Source: Lota lota
Taxonomy: Eukaryota; Chordata; Actinopteri; Gadiformes; Lotidae
Length of the DNA stretch: 64,000 nt
Direction of reading: 5' to 3'
NCBI GenBank assembly: GCA_026745465.1
Contig: JACYXH010000802.1
Location: forward strand, 3,695,758 to 3,759,757
In this document: piece by piece, positions 11,069-26,800 of the stretch
How the letters are laid out: every line of letters starts with the position of its first letter
Position numbering within the stretch: position 1 is the stretch's first letter
Notes under the pieces: generated by a model
What the model was told of the DNA's origin: nothing
Database searches by the model: none
Seen by the model: only the letters and a program-made list of their open reading frames with translations
Made by a program: the position numbers and the translations under genes

Positions 11069-14000
11069 CTAATTGAGAGAGGGGAAGTTCTTCATCCTGG
11101 AGACCTCCAGCTGTTCCCGGAGCAAGGCAAGTTCCTGGGCCTGGGTTCTGGCCAGGTGCTTCATGTTCTTCAGCTGAACGATCTCTTGGTAGAGCTCCTC
11201 CTCCCGCTCCACACCCTGGTCGGCATCCACGGCTATAGACACAACACAGCACAGAGTGTTCATTATTCAACAGACCAGAGCTGGCACATTTGATATGCTT
11301 TGGTTTGGTCATTGAACCAGCCACAGGGGCAGAGCATTAAAAGCAATGGTATGCAGGCAGAACAATTTGTGTACAGTAGTATAAAGTGTGAATGTTCAAG
11401 TCACAGCAAGATCCGTTGAATATGAGTAGGTGTATCATCTGAAACTGAATAAATGAATGATGGAGCGAAAAAGGGCAATTTTTTTTTAAAACAAACTTAA
11501 TTGCATCTTATAAACTGCTCAAAAAAATAAAGGGAACACTAAAATAACACATCCTAGATCTGAATGAATGAAAAAATCTTATTAAAAACTTTTTTCTTTA
11601 CATAGTTGGATGTGCTGACAACAAAATCACACAAAAATTATCAATGGAAATCAAATTTATCAACCCATGGAGGTCTGGATTTGGAGTCACACTCAAAATT
11701 AAAGTGGAAAACCACACTACAGGCTGATCCAACTTTGATGTAATGTCCTTAAAACAAGTCAAAATGAGGCTCAGTAGTGTGTGTGGCCTCCACACGCCTG
11801 TATGACCTCCCTACAACGCCTGGGCATGCTCCTGATGAGGTGGCGGATGGTCTCCTGAGGGATCTCCTCCCAGACCTGGACTAAAGCATCCGCCAACTCC
11901 TGGACAGTCTGTGGTGCAACGTGGCGTTGGTGGATGGAGCGAGACATGATGTCTCAGATGTGCTCAATTGGATTCAGGTCTGGGGAACGGGCGGGCCAGT
12001 CCATAGCATCAATGCCTTCCTCTTGCAGGAACTGCTGACACACTCCAGCCACATGAGGTCTAGCATTGTCTTGCATTAGGAGGAACCCAGGGCCAACCGC
12101 ACCAGCATATGGTCTCACAAGGGGTCTGAGGATCTCATCTCGGTACCTAATGGCAGTAAGGCTACCTCTGGCAAGCACATGGAGGGCTGTGCGGCCCCCC
12201 AAAGAAATGCCACCCCACACCATGACTGACCCACCGCCAAACCGGTCATGCTGGAGTATGTTGCAGGCAGCAGAACGTTCTCCACGGCGTCTCCAGACTC
12301 TGTCACGTCTGTCACATGTGCTCAGTGTGAACGTGCTTTCATCTGTGAAGAGCACAGGGCGCCAGTGGCGAATTTGCCAATCTTGGTGTTCTCTGGCAAA
12401 TGCCAAACGTCCTGCACGGTGTTGGGCTGTAAGCACAACCCCCACCTGTGGACGTCGGGCCCTCATACCACCCTCATGGAGTCTGTTTCTGACCGTTTGA
12501 GCAGACACATGCACATTTGTGGCCTGCTGGAGGTCATTTTGCAGGGCTCTAGCAGTGCTCCTCCTGCTCCTCCTTGCACAAAGGCGGAGGTAGCGGTCCT
12601 GCTGCTGGGTTGTTGGCCCTCCTACGGCCTCCTCCACGTCTCCTGATGTACTGGCCTGTCTCCTGTTAGCGCCTCCATGCTCTGGACACTACGCTGACAG
12701 ACACAGCAAACCTTCTTGCCACAGCTCGCATTGATGTGCCATCCTGGATGAGCTGCACTACCTGAGCCACTTGTGTGGGTTGTAGACTCCGTCTCATGCT
12801 ACCACTAGAGTGAAAGCACCGCCAGCATTCAAAAGTGACCAAAACATCAGCCAGGAAGCATAGGAACTGAGAAGTGGTCTGTTGTCACCACCTGCAGAAC
12901 CACTCCTTTATTGGGGGTGTCTTGCTAATTGCCTATAATTTCCACCTGTTGTCTATTCCATTTGCACAACAGCATGTGAAATTTATTGTCAATCAGTGTT
13001 GCTTCCTAAGTGGACAGTTTGATTTCACAGAAGTGTGATTGACTTGGAGTTACATTGTGTTGTTTAAGTGTTCCCTTTATTTTTTTGAGCAGTGTATATA
13101 ACAAAGATGCCATGTGTTGTGAAGTACATTATTGTTGAAGATACTGAGAACCAAAGACTACGGGAGGCAGCGTTTAGTGTCTGGATCAGTCACCATCAAC
13201 CGTGAATGTTTCAAACTAAATATATTATTTAAATTGAACTGAACCCCAGATTTATGTATTTATTTTCAACTCATTTTATTAATTGATAAAAAATTACTTA
13301 ATTGATCCTGGGGTGTATTGTTGCTCTTAAAATTGCTCTGCTCATGATAATAGAAAAAAAAAGTACTTACTTGAATTGTTGTGTGGCTTGCCTTGTTAAG
13401 TGCACTGTTTTGCAGCTTTGCATGAAAAGTGCTGTAATATTATAATTGACTGATTGATACGGTATCTACCTGTGGATTCATAAATGTGCCTCCTCTCAGC
13501 CACAACCACCTCCATCTCTGCCAACTCCCTGTCCAACACGGCACTCTGCTCCGCTTTGATCGCTGCCCGCATGGCTACCTGTTTGATCTTCTCCTGAGGA
13601 CTCTGTTGAAAGACATTAATAACATTCTGTTATGAAACATGCTGATACCTACATATATTTATAATAACCGGATTTGGTTTGGGAAGATTTCACCACATAA
13701 TAAGGTAACCTATTTGTTGTTACCTTGTCATCAAAAGCGGTGTGCTTCTGCAGAGTAGAAGCCTGGTCCACTATTTTGTGATCCATCTGGTTTAAATACT
13801 GTGGGGGAAAAAAGGAGGAAATGCACACCTTTATTAGGCCTGAACCTGTACTATATTTAACATGGCTTTTTTTTACTATTATTATGAATGCAGACTAAGT
13901 ATCCGGGGGGACATAGGAAATACCAAGAGGTGAAATAAACTAACGTAACTGGAACTATGCTACATCTTTTTTTAAAGAACAAAGCTTTCTGTTAACAAAT

Positions 14001-15177
14001 AGTGAACAGTATAATTAACATTGTCATTACACTATATAAGAAATTATTTACTTTTGGGTTGTTTTTTTTAGTTACCTTGGCTTTACAGTCTACCACATGA
14101 CAGAAGAGGTGAAAGCACGGATTCACCTTTCAAAATTATGCTTTCAAAATGATGAGTCAACCCCCTGGATTAGCTAGTCAACACAATTACATTTTTGTTG
14201 CCTCCTCAACCCGGTATTGGCACTGACTTTGTACTTGTCCTAGACCTCCGGAGGTTCAAGACATTACAAGGTCAAGTCCTTTAGATTGGTATTGTTGAGG
14301 CAGTTCCTATTTCAGATTTGATGATTTCTGAGTACTGCATTAATCCCAATGGCAATTGTTTGACACAATTGCTCTGCTCAAGATATATTTTGCTTTATAA
14401 AATAGAGACAGGAATTACATTTGAAATAAACAAATATGCATACAATAAAAAAATATGCATGGTTAAAGAAATATGCATATATGTGATATCTTTCATGTCT
14501 ATGAATCCCATCTGAAGTGACCTCCTGCTGTTCCTTTGACAGCTGCAGCTTCTGGATGTCCCTGGTCTGCATATTGTAGTGCTCCGTCTGCATCTGGATC
14601 CTCCGCTGCTCCCACTCCAGCTGGATGATGCCCTTCCGGAAGTCCTTGCACTCCACCATGGTGGCGATCTTCTGCTCCCCCAGCGTCTGAAGGGCAAGGA
14701 GGGATTCACATTGAACTGTTCACTGAACACTGATGGACACTATTACTATTTACTTTTCAGGCCTTCAGCACACACTTTTCTTTAAATTGATTTACAGTGA
14801 ATTGTCATTAGGGAGCAGATAAGGCCTCTTGATCAAGGATGCCTACAAGTTAGACTTGGTACGATGGGGTTCGATCCTAGAACCTTTTGGCTGAAAGGCA
14901 GCCAAAAAACACCCTTATTAGGATATGTTTTCAAGCCATCGATGCGTCATTTAAAAAATAACGGTCTTCCGTTTGTTGAAAATACGCGTGGTTGCAGTCT
15001 GGGCTGTTGCTACTGAGATAACTGGACAATGTCCAGATGTTTCACCGTCTACATCTCTAAAACTGTTGGAGAAGATACCTCTAGAAAAGCTGATGGAGTA
15101 ATATGTTTATCTAAAAATAAACAAGACATTTGCCTTGCAATAAATCTGTATTATCTACCAACTGCACTGGAGAGGAA

Positions 15178-15216
<39 letters not shown>

Positions 15217-18200
15217 GTTACGCGGCATCCTTGCCTCTTTCAATACGCTTATAAGGCTGTGTGTGTGTGTGTGCACTTCCTCCCAGGATGACTCAGTGGT
15301 GAGTCATGTGACTTGGAGATGTCATGTGACTCTGTGGTGTTTAGACCTTGATGTTGGCGCTGAGGTCCTCCACCACGCTGCGGTGGTGCATCACAGAGTC
15401 TCGGTGGTCGGGGATGCAGAGGGCGGGGCTGACCTCCACCTCCACCTGACCCTGCCTCAGCAGCACCTGCACCAAGAGGTCTAGCTGGAAGCGCACCTTC
15501 TGCTCCCGCAGGCTGAGGAGGAAGGTGAGAGGTGCTGCATTTCATTCATACAATGCTAAGGAAAATACATTGCATAGTGCAACAAAAAATCACTAGCGAC
15601 TTAGTGACATAACTGAAAATACTCAGTAAGTTGTATTTAATACATGACATAAAGGAGCAGGTAGGCGTTAGGGCATCTCGCTCAAGGATGCCTACAGGTA
15701 GACTGTGGAGATTGGGTTTTGATCCCAAAACCTTTCAGCTGGGAGTCAAATACCTTAACCATCCTATAGAATACATTTTTACATGGTTTTGTAAATTGAT
15801 AGGGAATTATGCGTCATGCAGTATGCTTTAAATACACAGCTTAGATTTTGCATAGTGGTTATAGGATTTTCAAACATATGTATTTTTATTCAATGTACAT
15901 TAATATTTCACTTTTCTTAGACACTGGAACCTTGATGGAGTCTGTCTTTTATCAATAACACATAATCATACCCATTGATTTCATCCATGAGAGTTTTGAT
16001 CTCCTCTTTTGCCGTCTCGTCTTCATCACTCCGTTTCTGGAGAAACGCCTGCATCTCGGCCAGGGTCAGGGCCTTCACTTTCACCTGAGTTCAGACACAT
16101 TGAGGTGATATCTTTGGCATAGCCGGCTCCTATCATTGTCCTATCACTTGAGCAAGTACATATTCATCTGGGTTGTTTTATCGTTGGCTAGGACTCGACC
16201 AAAACACATTTTTGTCTTATTCCATTACATCGCAGTTCCAGGAACGCAAATAAAACAAATGATTTATTTTTATATCACCTTTAAAGAGCAGACCTTTCAT
16301 TTAAAAACCCTAGAATCCCCAAATTACCCAGAAAACATTCAGGTGCTGTAAACATTTACTATCAATCAGGTGCAAATGGTATACCTGCAACATACGTCCT
16401 TATATAACGTCTGCTTTTCCCAAATGCACACCATACAAGACTTGGAATGATGAAAGTGAATGTGAAATCGAAAGGTAAACACTCCTAGAAGTTACGACCG
16501 TAATTAGAGATTCAAATGATAATCCGACGTTACCTGTTGTTCGCTTTCCACCTTGGCCCTGCGGATGACACAGAAGCGCTCCCAGACGGACGGCTCCAGG
16601 GCTGTGGGGGTGTTTTCCGAGGAGTCCAGCTCCTCCATGGCCTGCAGCATCTGGCCCAGGCCTTCGCCGACCACCCCGCCCAGCGAGAAGCGCTTATTAA
16701 ACGGGTTGTTGTCCGCTTGGTCCCTCATCCTCTGGACTCTGGAGGGAGGAGAGAAATGTTCTGAGACTAGAGACGGATCTCACTAAATCTGCCTCAATAA
16801 CTGGGATCCTCTGGTTCTATATAACTGATTACAATATTAATATGATGACAAATTAAACATTGTCGTTCACGTCCCCTCCTTAATCCAAAAGACAATTTAT
16901 TTGACCTTAAGAAAATAAATGTCACATTTTTGGCAATATCCGATACTGTTGATTGTTGTTAACTAACCATTTAGTAATAATTTACTAATAAGTTACTGAG
17001 CATGACTAACCTGGGTCTGTGCTTGAACAGCTTATAGAGATGATCCACAACATGGGCTGGAACATCGAAGAACTGCTTCCTAAACCCTTTGTCCAGAAGC
17101 TTATCGGAGACATCACAAGATTACACATACACGCTAAATCAAAATACATTAACGTTATGGCTTTTATGTGTATTTTTTGAGGTTCTCTCATGCCACTCAC
17201 TCTGTCCTCAGCCACAACGTTTTCATAGGCCTCTCGACAGAGCTCCACACCCTCTGTCACATTCCTCAGTTCTTCCCCGATTGCGTTCTGCACGTGAGAA
17301 TAAGCAGCCCTTAGACCTCAAGTGAATGTGGCTGAGAATGTTAATTGCAATAATAAAAGGTGAAGGTTTAGCGTGCCACGCCAAGTTTGTTCTTGCTCTT
17401 GAGATGTGAGCAAGCCTTTTATTGGACTTTATTGGAAGATCCTACCAAATAAAAATCGAATCCGCGAGAAGCGGTCGTAAATACGTTTTGTGACGCAGCA
17501 TGACGGCGACAGGCAGTTTTGGTCGGGTTCTATATACAATCTTACCTTGTCTGCCCTCCTCCTCTCCATGGTGAGCACCAGGTCTCTCTCCCGGTATCTC
17601 ATATCCTCCTCTATCAGCATGGAGTACACCAGGTGGGCTATCTTCAGCTCCTCCTAATAAAACCATGTTAAACTTGGGTAGACGCTTTGATCCAAACCAT
17701 CTTACAATACCGTGAGTACATACTTTCTTAGCATGGGTGGTCCCAGTGGGAATTAAACCCCTAACCCTGGCAGTGTTAGTACCTTGCTCTACCTACGCTT
17801 GTGTGAATGTTATCTCACCTGGTATATAACTGTCTCCGATTTCAATTTCCTCTCGAACAGTTTGGCCAAGACTTCATCAAACCCTTGCGTTGACTCCAAT
17901 ATGGACGCCTGCATTTTTTTCATTTCACTTTCCAGTGTCTGTAATGACATGGAAACATAGAAGACATATCTCATCAATGTAGCCGGAGCCAATAGTTCTG
18001 ATAATAAGTCGATAGGACCATGTATAGATGTTATGAAATACCTTCCTGTATTTGTCCTGCTCTTCACTGAGCTCCTTGGCTTTCTTCTCATAGTCTTTGT
18101 AGATCTTCTTCTCCTCGTCGCTCCACTGCAGCTCCGGTTTGCTCACAGCAAACTCAGGCTGAATAACTTCCTACATGTATGGGGGAATATTATTACAGAA

Positions 18201-19384
18201 GTGGAATTGGCTCTGTTTGCTCTGGTACGCTGAATCTCAGTCAAGCGGTCATTGTTGACTAAATCTTTTGGTAGGACGTGAAGGTTTGTTTTGTTGATTG
18301 AGCTATGAAGTGTAAATCAATGGTCTTTGATTTACTATTGTATTGTGTAAATGTGTACATCTTTCTTTTTGTAATGGGGAGTAAGTTAGTCTAATAGCCA
18401 GATAGGTATGGTCAACTATAAAATAAAACAATTTGACAAAAGTAAGTAAAAACACTAAACACAGAGCAAAACTAACAAGTAGAACAACATAATTAAACCA
18501 ATGATGGATGGAATTTTTCTATACTGGAGACCAACCTTCTTCAAGATGTCTTCTTTCTTAACTTGAATGGCCCCTCCCATCATGTCCCCCAGCGCCCTGT
18601 CTCTGGAGTTATCTCCCTGGGACAACAACAACACAACATCCATCATGGCAGTCATCAAATACAATCATACACATTTTACGTCTCAAAATTGTTGCAACAC
18701 CAGTTTCTTAAGTTGTTATGCGTCTCCTTCCACACACATCGTTTTAATGACATTTGAACATCTGCCCCTAACATCGACGTCTCAGTGAACGTTGGTGTCA
18801 CTGGGACATGGGTCACACTAAGTCGTTTTCTGCTACGAATCATTTGCTTGGCTTGAGTCTTTTCAAGACTTTCACACCTTTTACATTTAAACCATGCATT
18901 GTCAAATATCTATAGCTTATAAGTCAGCAAGCTCATTGGGAAACACAGCTCTTGGGCGTCATGGCAACTCACATTGAACACACGCATCGTTATGCTCACA
19001 CGGTTAAATGAAAAGCAGCCGTCGTAATTACTGCAGAGCAGGCGGAAAAAATAATTCAAATGGGGGGATAAATATATAATAGATAGGGTGGCAGGAATGA
19101 AAGTAAGAACACATTTCTTGTTGCATACCTTGGCAGCCAAATGCATTTGTTCCTCCAGTTTTTTCTTCTCCTCCTCAATCTTTTTTTGCTCCGGGGTGAG
19201 GTACTTTTCTACTTTTATCTGGGGTGGGGGGAGGGAGGGTGTGAGGTTCTATCAATATCGTGTATCATATCTGCCCAAACTCTTTGGAACTGACGTTCTT
19301 CAGTACGTCAGTTTGGTTTGTTTTAGCTTGGCGCTATAGCGTTGCATCGATCCCATTAGCTTTTTGCACATAATCACACTCACT

Positions 19385-19445
<61 letters not shown>

Positions 19446-21236
19446 CCACACACACACACACACACACAGACTACTGTTTATTTAACAGCTGCTCAAGAGA
19501 ATAAACAGAACAGTGAAGTCAAAGTTGAATAAGTTGTCTAACTTCCTAACAAGGCCTCTAATGAGTCACTATCTCCATGATGAAGTATCCCTGGTGCTCC
19601 AGTGGAGGGGTGGCCTACCTCTGAGTCCTCCACAGTGAGGGCCCTCTCTGGCTGCTCGCTGTCCCCCAGGGTGGGCTCCCACAGCTCCTGGTAGGCCCCC
19701 AGCTCCTCCATGATCTCCCCCATGCGCCGGTTCTTCTCCCGGACGCGGCTCATCTCCTGCTCCTTCTGCTTGCGCACGCCGTCAAACTCGCCGTTGAACG
19801 CCGTCTTGACTTTGTAGATCACATCCTGAGGGGGAGTCAGGTCACTTTTATTTAGAAAGCCTTAGTTCTCTACAGGGCTTAAAGGAAAAAGTCCCCCAAA
19901 ACCCAGAGGGAATAAACTGTGAGAAGAAGCCCAGAAGAGGGATCCATCATTCCAGGGAATGAATGATTGCATTTGACTATTTAGTCTTCCAGTCGCTTCA
20001 ATCCAAAGCAACTAAAGTGAATTCAGATACATGTCATTAAGGAGCAGGTAGGGGTTAAGGCAAAGATGTCTACAGGTAGACGGCAGAAATTGGGGATTGA
20101 ACCGAGAACCTTTCAGTAGATTACCCTGTCTGAATTAAATGGTTAGAAGCCTGCAGGACGTGTACGGAATATTTAATATGGTTTTATTTACCCTAACTTC
20201 TCGACTGCTCTCCAAGGCTCTACGATGTCAGCTCATAAAACATAGGCAACAGTACAAACATAAAATACTTACTTTGTATGTTTTTATTTAACTGTTGCTT
20301 CAGTGGATGCTAACTGTTATATCCAGGTTTTTCTTTCTTGTTTAATGCTGTAATCCAACTAAACAATTAGCAGTAATTCAATCCTAACATATTTCTGTTG
20401 CTCCTAAGAACTGGTGGGATCTATCTAGATAGTGTACAAATCCTCTCAGACCTGGAGCAATGTTATCTGGTTGATCTTCTGCTCTCTGATGTGCAGGTTG
20501 AACTGATCATACAGGTGGGGGTTTGAGCAGCCCAGCTGGGCAGCGAAACTCCCGGTCAGAGCTGCGGTTTGGACGTCTGATCCCCCCCCCTCTCCCTCCT
20601 CTCCCTCCTCTCCTCTGCTGGTCCTCCTGTGCAGGACGTCCTGCTGGGTCTGCAGGTTTCAGGGGGAGAGCAAGAGAAGTGTCTTGAATGAGTGGATTGG
20701 AACAACTATTTGGAAAGATTACCCTGTGTTTTTTACCCAACATAATTGCAGTGCAATGCAGGGTCAATGGCAAACCTCTTGTCTTTGGAGGCCAAAGAGA
20801 TGGTGTGTACTGGGACCAAATACCATGCGGATAGCTCTGGGCCTTTCTCAAGCATTTAAAACGTTGTGGCCTTTCATAGGTCATGTTCAGACTGGATGTT
20901 TGTTTTTAACGTTTTACGTAACATTCCGTTTATAAAGTTGTTTTTGACATCTTGAATGGCGTAGCCACGAAACACACATCCAAGTGATTAAAATGGAATG
21001 ACTGGAGACTTAAAATATAATTGTATTGCTGCGTCTCTGCAGAAACAAACACAAGCCAAACTATTACTTAGGCTGTTGGTCGTACCAGGGCACTGCTATG
21101 GTTCTACACAGGCTGCCATTCTTTATTGCATCTACATACAGCAAACATCTGGTTTAATTTAAAAAAAATCAACACATGTGGCTTTGGAGCATTTGCTGGC
21201 ATCCGAACCCTCAGACTTTGCTTCCTTGTTCAACTG

Positions 21237-21288
<52 letters not shown>

Positions 21289-23353
21289 TGTGCGCGCACT
21301 GCTTACAATGCTGTTGGCCATCTCTATGGCTCTGATACTTTCCACCCTGAGAAGATCGTCCAGTTCTTTCGCTGTTCGCTCCTTCATTGGATAGTTCTTC
21401 ACTTCAAAGTCAGAGTGGAAGCCCTGTGGGGGTGAAGTACATTTCTTTAAAAACCTTTAAATATGATTGATAAATCAGCCTATACCAGCCCAGCCTAGCC
21501 GGTGGACTTTATCAACTGGTAGGCTGATCCATACGTCATACGTGTGGGTTAACACTCCCACTTGTGATGTAACTAGAGGATAGATTTTTTTTTAATGGCT
21601 TGTAATGGCTCATCAACATCACACCTGGTGGTAAAATAGGGGCCCTATAATACAAATTATAATTCAAACAGTGTTGTTAATTTCTTCTTCTTTAATTGGT
21701 CAGCTCGTTATGATCGATTAATAGTCTTGGTTCATCCTACCTTGATGGCCTTTCCTTTCACCTTCATGGAGTCCCAGCAGTCTCTTTTGAGAACGTCACG
21801 CAGGTAGCATTTGGCCAGGTTCCCCAACTCTATCTCATCCCTCACCTAAAATAGAGGGAAACATACCAACATAGAAATGACTCTTCCCAGTTTTACACAC
21901 ACAGAACAAAAGGGTGACTAGGTGGTGCATAAGTGCTTTTATTAATCACAGATAGGAAATTGGAACAATAACAACATATGCAATAGACATTAACAACATA
22001 TACAATAGACGTTACAGCTTCCCATCTTCCCCTCTACAGAAACAAACACGCACACACACGCACACATGGTGAATAAGCGCATGACTCATAGACATCTGTG
22101 TGGTGGCGTTACCGTGGCGACCTCCCGCTCCCCGTCGACCTCTAACCTCCTCTGCTCGCCCACGTCCAGATTGAACTCGTGTCCGTCCAGACGCCAGATA
22201 TCTGGGAGCTCCTCGTTCGCTCGCATTCTCTCCCAACTCTGGACAGAGTTCAGTCCAAAATATCATTACTCCACTACCGTGGAAGATGATTAATTATGGA
22301 ACGCTATCAAAAAAGCTCTAAAGAGAAGCTTAGTGTGTGAAAGTGTGTGAAAGAAACAATTGATCAATGTTTCTAGTCTGTCTTCATGGTTATAAGGCCT
22401 GCATGGTCCTTATAATATTCATATTTCAGGATATGAGAGAACAGTAGGTGAACTATGATGAACCTTCAAGGTGACTCAACGCAAAGCTGTGCAAATAACT
22501 GCAGTCACGCTCAATTTATCTTCTGCTTTTAATTTGAACGCTGTTTGTGGAATGATGTCGGGTTGCTAAAGTATGCTTTGTGTCTAAATCAAACACTGAA
22601 TTCATGTGTGAAGGATTGAGTTGGAGCTGCGTGTATGGTTCACTATTGCAATGAGACCGCGGCCCTCATTTGAAGTTTATAATAGTTTTAACTGAACATC
22701 AAACAAACAACTCTAATATAATTCACTTACAGTGTCAAACAATTGTTTTATGCCTTTTCTTATTTCTTCCTTTTTCTTGGAATACCGTTGCCGCTCCGCT
22801 TTCAAAACCTATGAAACACAAACAGAAACATACCCATTTATACGTTGGAAACGCCATACAGTAGCCTAGTCTAGACAGTATACATGCAAATGTCTTACCT
22901 TTCATCACTCACTGCACAGAGACGCACGGTAGGCAAACACACCTGAGCGCTACACACACATGGAGCTCATATATCACCGAAATGTTGACAAATGATTAGC
23001 GCCCGGCTGGAAGGCGTGTAGTGGCACAGGAGACAGTGATTAAACAAAGTGCTTGTTTCCCATGTGGGTGCTAACCAAACGTGTAGGAAACCCACTACAC
23101 GGGGAGTGTCACATCGGTGTATTGTTATTAGCACTGCTTTGTTGCACTGCAGTGAGTTTCCAGATTATCGTCTTGATCTGTGGGCATTCGCCCTGCTGTG
23201 TTTTGTACTTGATTAATGGCTGATTCATGATCTCAGGAGATATCACCCACTATATATCAAAGTATTGCACACCGTCGAAAGAATGCGCCAACAGCGAAAC
23301 AGCTGTTTTCTTCGGCGCAAAAGTGTGTGCCCAAGCGCCCAATCACACACACA

Positions 23354-23389
<36 letters not shown>

Positions 23390-23792
23390 GACACACACAC
23401 ACACACACACACATTGCATTTCTTTAGCTGACGCTTTTATCCAAAGCGACTTACTATTAGGGCATTCAACCATGAAGATACATCCCAAAAAATAATCATG
23501 CGAGAGACACATACATACACGCACACACACACACACACACAAACACACACATGTATCTAATAATTGTGAGGACATTCCACCCGGTCCTCATAAATACCAC
23601 AACCATTTATTTATTTTTCACACTGACCGCCTCTTCTCTGGTTTCCAGCCAGGTGGGGTCAGAGGTCAAGTTGGGGTCCTTCTCATCCAGCTCTGTTGTC
23701 ACCTCCGTGGCATGTCTGCCCTCACTGGCCTACGAAAAACAGGAGCAACTTGGAGTTAGACAAGACAGTATGAATAAGATGAACTACAATAC

Positions 23793-23841
<49 letters not shown>

Positions 23842-26800
23842 ACACACACAGCTGGTGAACAGGTGAAGGCTTTGCTGGAAATACGAAACATATTTTTACG
23901 GACGGAGGGGGAAGAGAAGGGGGGAGGTTTGAATGTTCCAGACTTTACTACAGTATTATGAATATAATTAGATGGCCACTCCAAGTGGTTGGACAGGACA
24001 AGACACAATGTTTTAGTGAAGTATATACACACTCAAAAACCTGGATTACCGTCATAAAGTTGGGATAGCTTAAAACAGGGCCGTGGTCATGTTTAGTGTT
24101 TGCTTGACTTCACCCTAGTCTTGGCACAGTATTGACCACAAGGTGATAACATTTCACTGATTAATTTGTAATGTATGAATGTGATGCATGATTACCTGAT
24201 ATACATAAATGGCACACAGTAAATGTACGTATCTATGCATTTATACTTTTTTGAGAATGTACTTAGGTATACAGATGCTTGCATGTTAGTGTATTCATCT
24301 GACTTTTTGGTGGTATTAAATGGTTACCTCCTCTCTCCCTGGGCGTGAGGAGCCATTAGGAGACAAGGACCCTTGGTGCCACTCAGTCATGACCCCCAGC
24401 GCAGCGTTCTCCACTTTCAGAACGTTCTCCAGTTGCAGAGCAGCAGTTTGGCTGTGATATGTCGCTTCCCTGGCTTGTATGGTGCCAGACACTTTGGCTC
24501 TTACACAGAAAATAAAACAGTTACAGGAAAAAAATTAATTTTATCCGGTGACAATATATACATTTTACTTGAATCTTTATCTGTAATATAATCTACAAAT
24601 AGTATAGTAGTGGTAGCAATAAATAGTAGTATTTGTATAATTTATGTTTTCATTGATTGCTACTCTTGCTACTCTACTCTATTTTAAGTAATTTGTGTTT
24701 ATTTTATTTATTTATAATGCATGTTGTTTTTATTTTAGAAGATATTATTTAGTCATTTTGTTTTTTTTACACAGAGAGCCCGCCCTAGAACCCACCCTTG
24801 TGGTAAACTAAGCCATGATTATACGTTGTGTTTTCATTCCCACTGCTGCAGTGCAGTGGATTTCCTTTGTGGATTTTTACATTCCATTGAAAATAATTGG
24901 CAAATCAGTAAACTTGGAATCGCAGATTAAAGGACTAAACATTCAGATACATTTTTTAACCATTGTATACACTATAAACTGTTGGAGTTAACAATATAGT
25001 TACACTATTTTGGTGATCAAATATCATTATGAAAGACAAAATGATTTCATGTTTGAAATGCCATTTACAGGATGAGAGTCCGTGCTGAATTTGCCCAACA
25101 TTGTCATGAGGGAGCCCGCACCCTCTGCTGGTGAGGTGCGGAATAGCATTCTGCTCAACTTAAAATAATATGAATCTCCTCACCTCAGCCTAGTGCAGAC
25201 AAGGGAACCGTCCGCCAAGCCTGCAGTAACTAGTGTCTGGCTGTCAGCAGAGAAGGAGAGGCCACCAGCGCCTCCCAGACGACACGAGTGACACTCTATC
25301 TCAGCGTGTCTATCCTGTTTAGAAGACCAGAAATAAACTGGCTTTGCAAACACATATATAACTTTGAAACACACCCTGCTGACTCACAGTGGAAGTACAT
25401 ATACATTTATTATATTCATAAGTTGGTCGTGTCCAGCTGAACTGGTAGGGCAAGACTTTAACACTGCCAGGGTAAGGGCTGCCCAACCCATGCTAAGAAT
25501 GTATGCAAACTTGGTATTGGAAGACACTTTGGATAACAGCGTCCACTGTGCCATTTAAAAAATGATATATTAATTAACAAAATACCATTATTCCAAACAG
25601 CAGAGTGATTCATAATGACACAAACATGCCAGTGTGTTTGCTCCCAGACAGCAGGAGTGTGTCCAGACAACAGGAAGTCATCACCGTACCAGGGCGGTGG
25701 TGGTACGCAGCCGCAGCAAGCCGTCCCTGCCCACCGACGCCAGCCAGAAACCATGTGGGGATAGGGCCAGGATGCCGGGCCCCAGAGGATGACCCTCCAA
25801 TTCCTCCTCCGGCCCCAGCTGGCACACCGTTGGCCCTGGAACACCGTCTGCATCCTGGCAGATAAGGACCGGCCAATAGGAGGTGAGGATACCACACTAG
25901 CGGCACGCTGGACTTCAATCGCGGCAGCTCGACGAGCGCCTATCTTAATGTGCTTGTTGACAATGGGTTGTGTCTTGGGAACCCAGAGCCAAGGCTTTAA
26001 CTAAAATAAATTCTTTCTTGATTCTGTGTTAAGTTTTTTTACATTATTGGCCCCGCTTGCCACTACCATTCTCAACTCTAATCACACACTTATGGTTAGT
26101 GTGAGGTAGATACATTGAAACATATATATAAAGTCCAGCCTGGCGCTATTTTAAACAATGATATTTGGTCAGATTACACTCTAAGGCGCCCAACTATTTA
26201 AAGCCTTCCAATAATTACAATAAAGCATGGACCAGAAACATAAACAATCCCAATAATTACCAATAAACCAACCTTTAAGTATAATGATATATAACTCATA
26301 AATAAACATTATTCTATTGTAAATACTCCCATGCATTCTACTCTTCTACTATAGAGTGACGACACATCGGTCATGAGATAAGCCAACAATCAACAGCAAA
26401 CCACACCGACCAACAGTTATCATGTGAAAACAGAGGCGTGTTGTTGGAAACCCCACCTGGGGCAGTTTAAATCTCTGCAGAGACTTCTGCTCCTCGCAGT
26501 ATGCGAAGATCTCCCCGACGCCCAGCACGCATGATTGGAGTGCATGTGGCGCTTCGTACGTGCTCGCCTGAAGCGTGTTTTTAGATAGACAGCCGTGTGC
26601 GTCTACGCACCCTGGACCTGCGATTTTGGAATATCAGCACAACATGGACAAGTCATTAGTCAAAAAGGCTTGGTACACCCGTACAAACTTTTCTTTTGTG
26701 TGTGTTCTCAAAAAATTTGTCTTTCACCAGCCTAACCTTTATCTAAACTAACCCGACATTCATCTTTTGTTTGGGGGACAGAGAAAGATCCTTTATGTAT

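Noticed and set aside
12066-12646. Plus-strand frames over the Tc1 element
   Set aside because: They are shadows of the minus-strand transposase.
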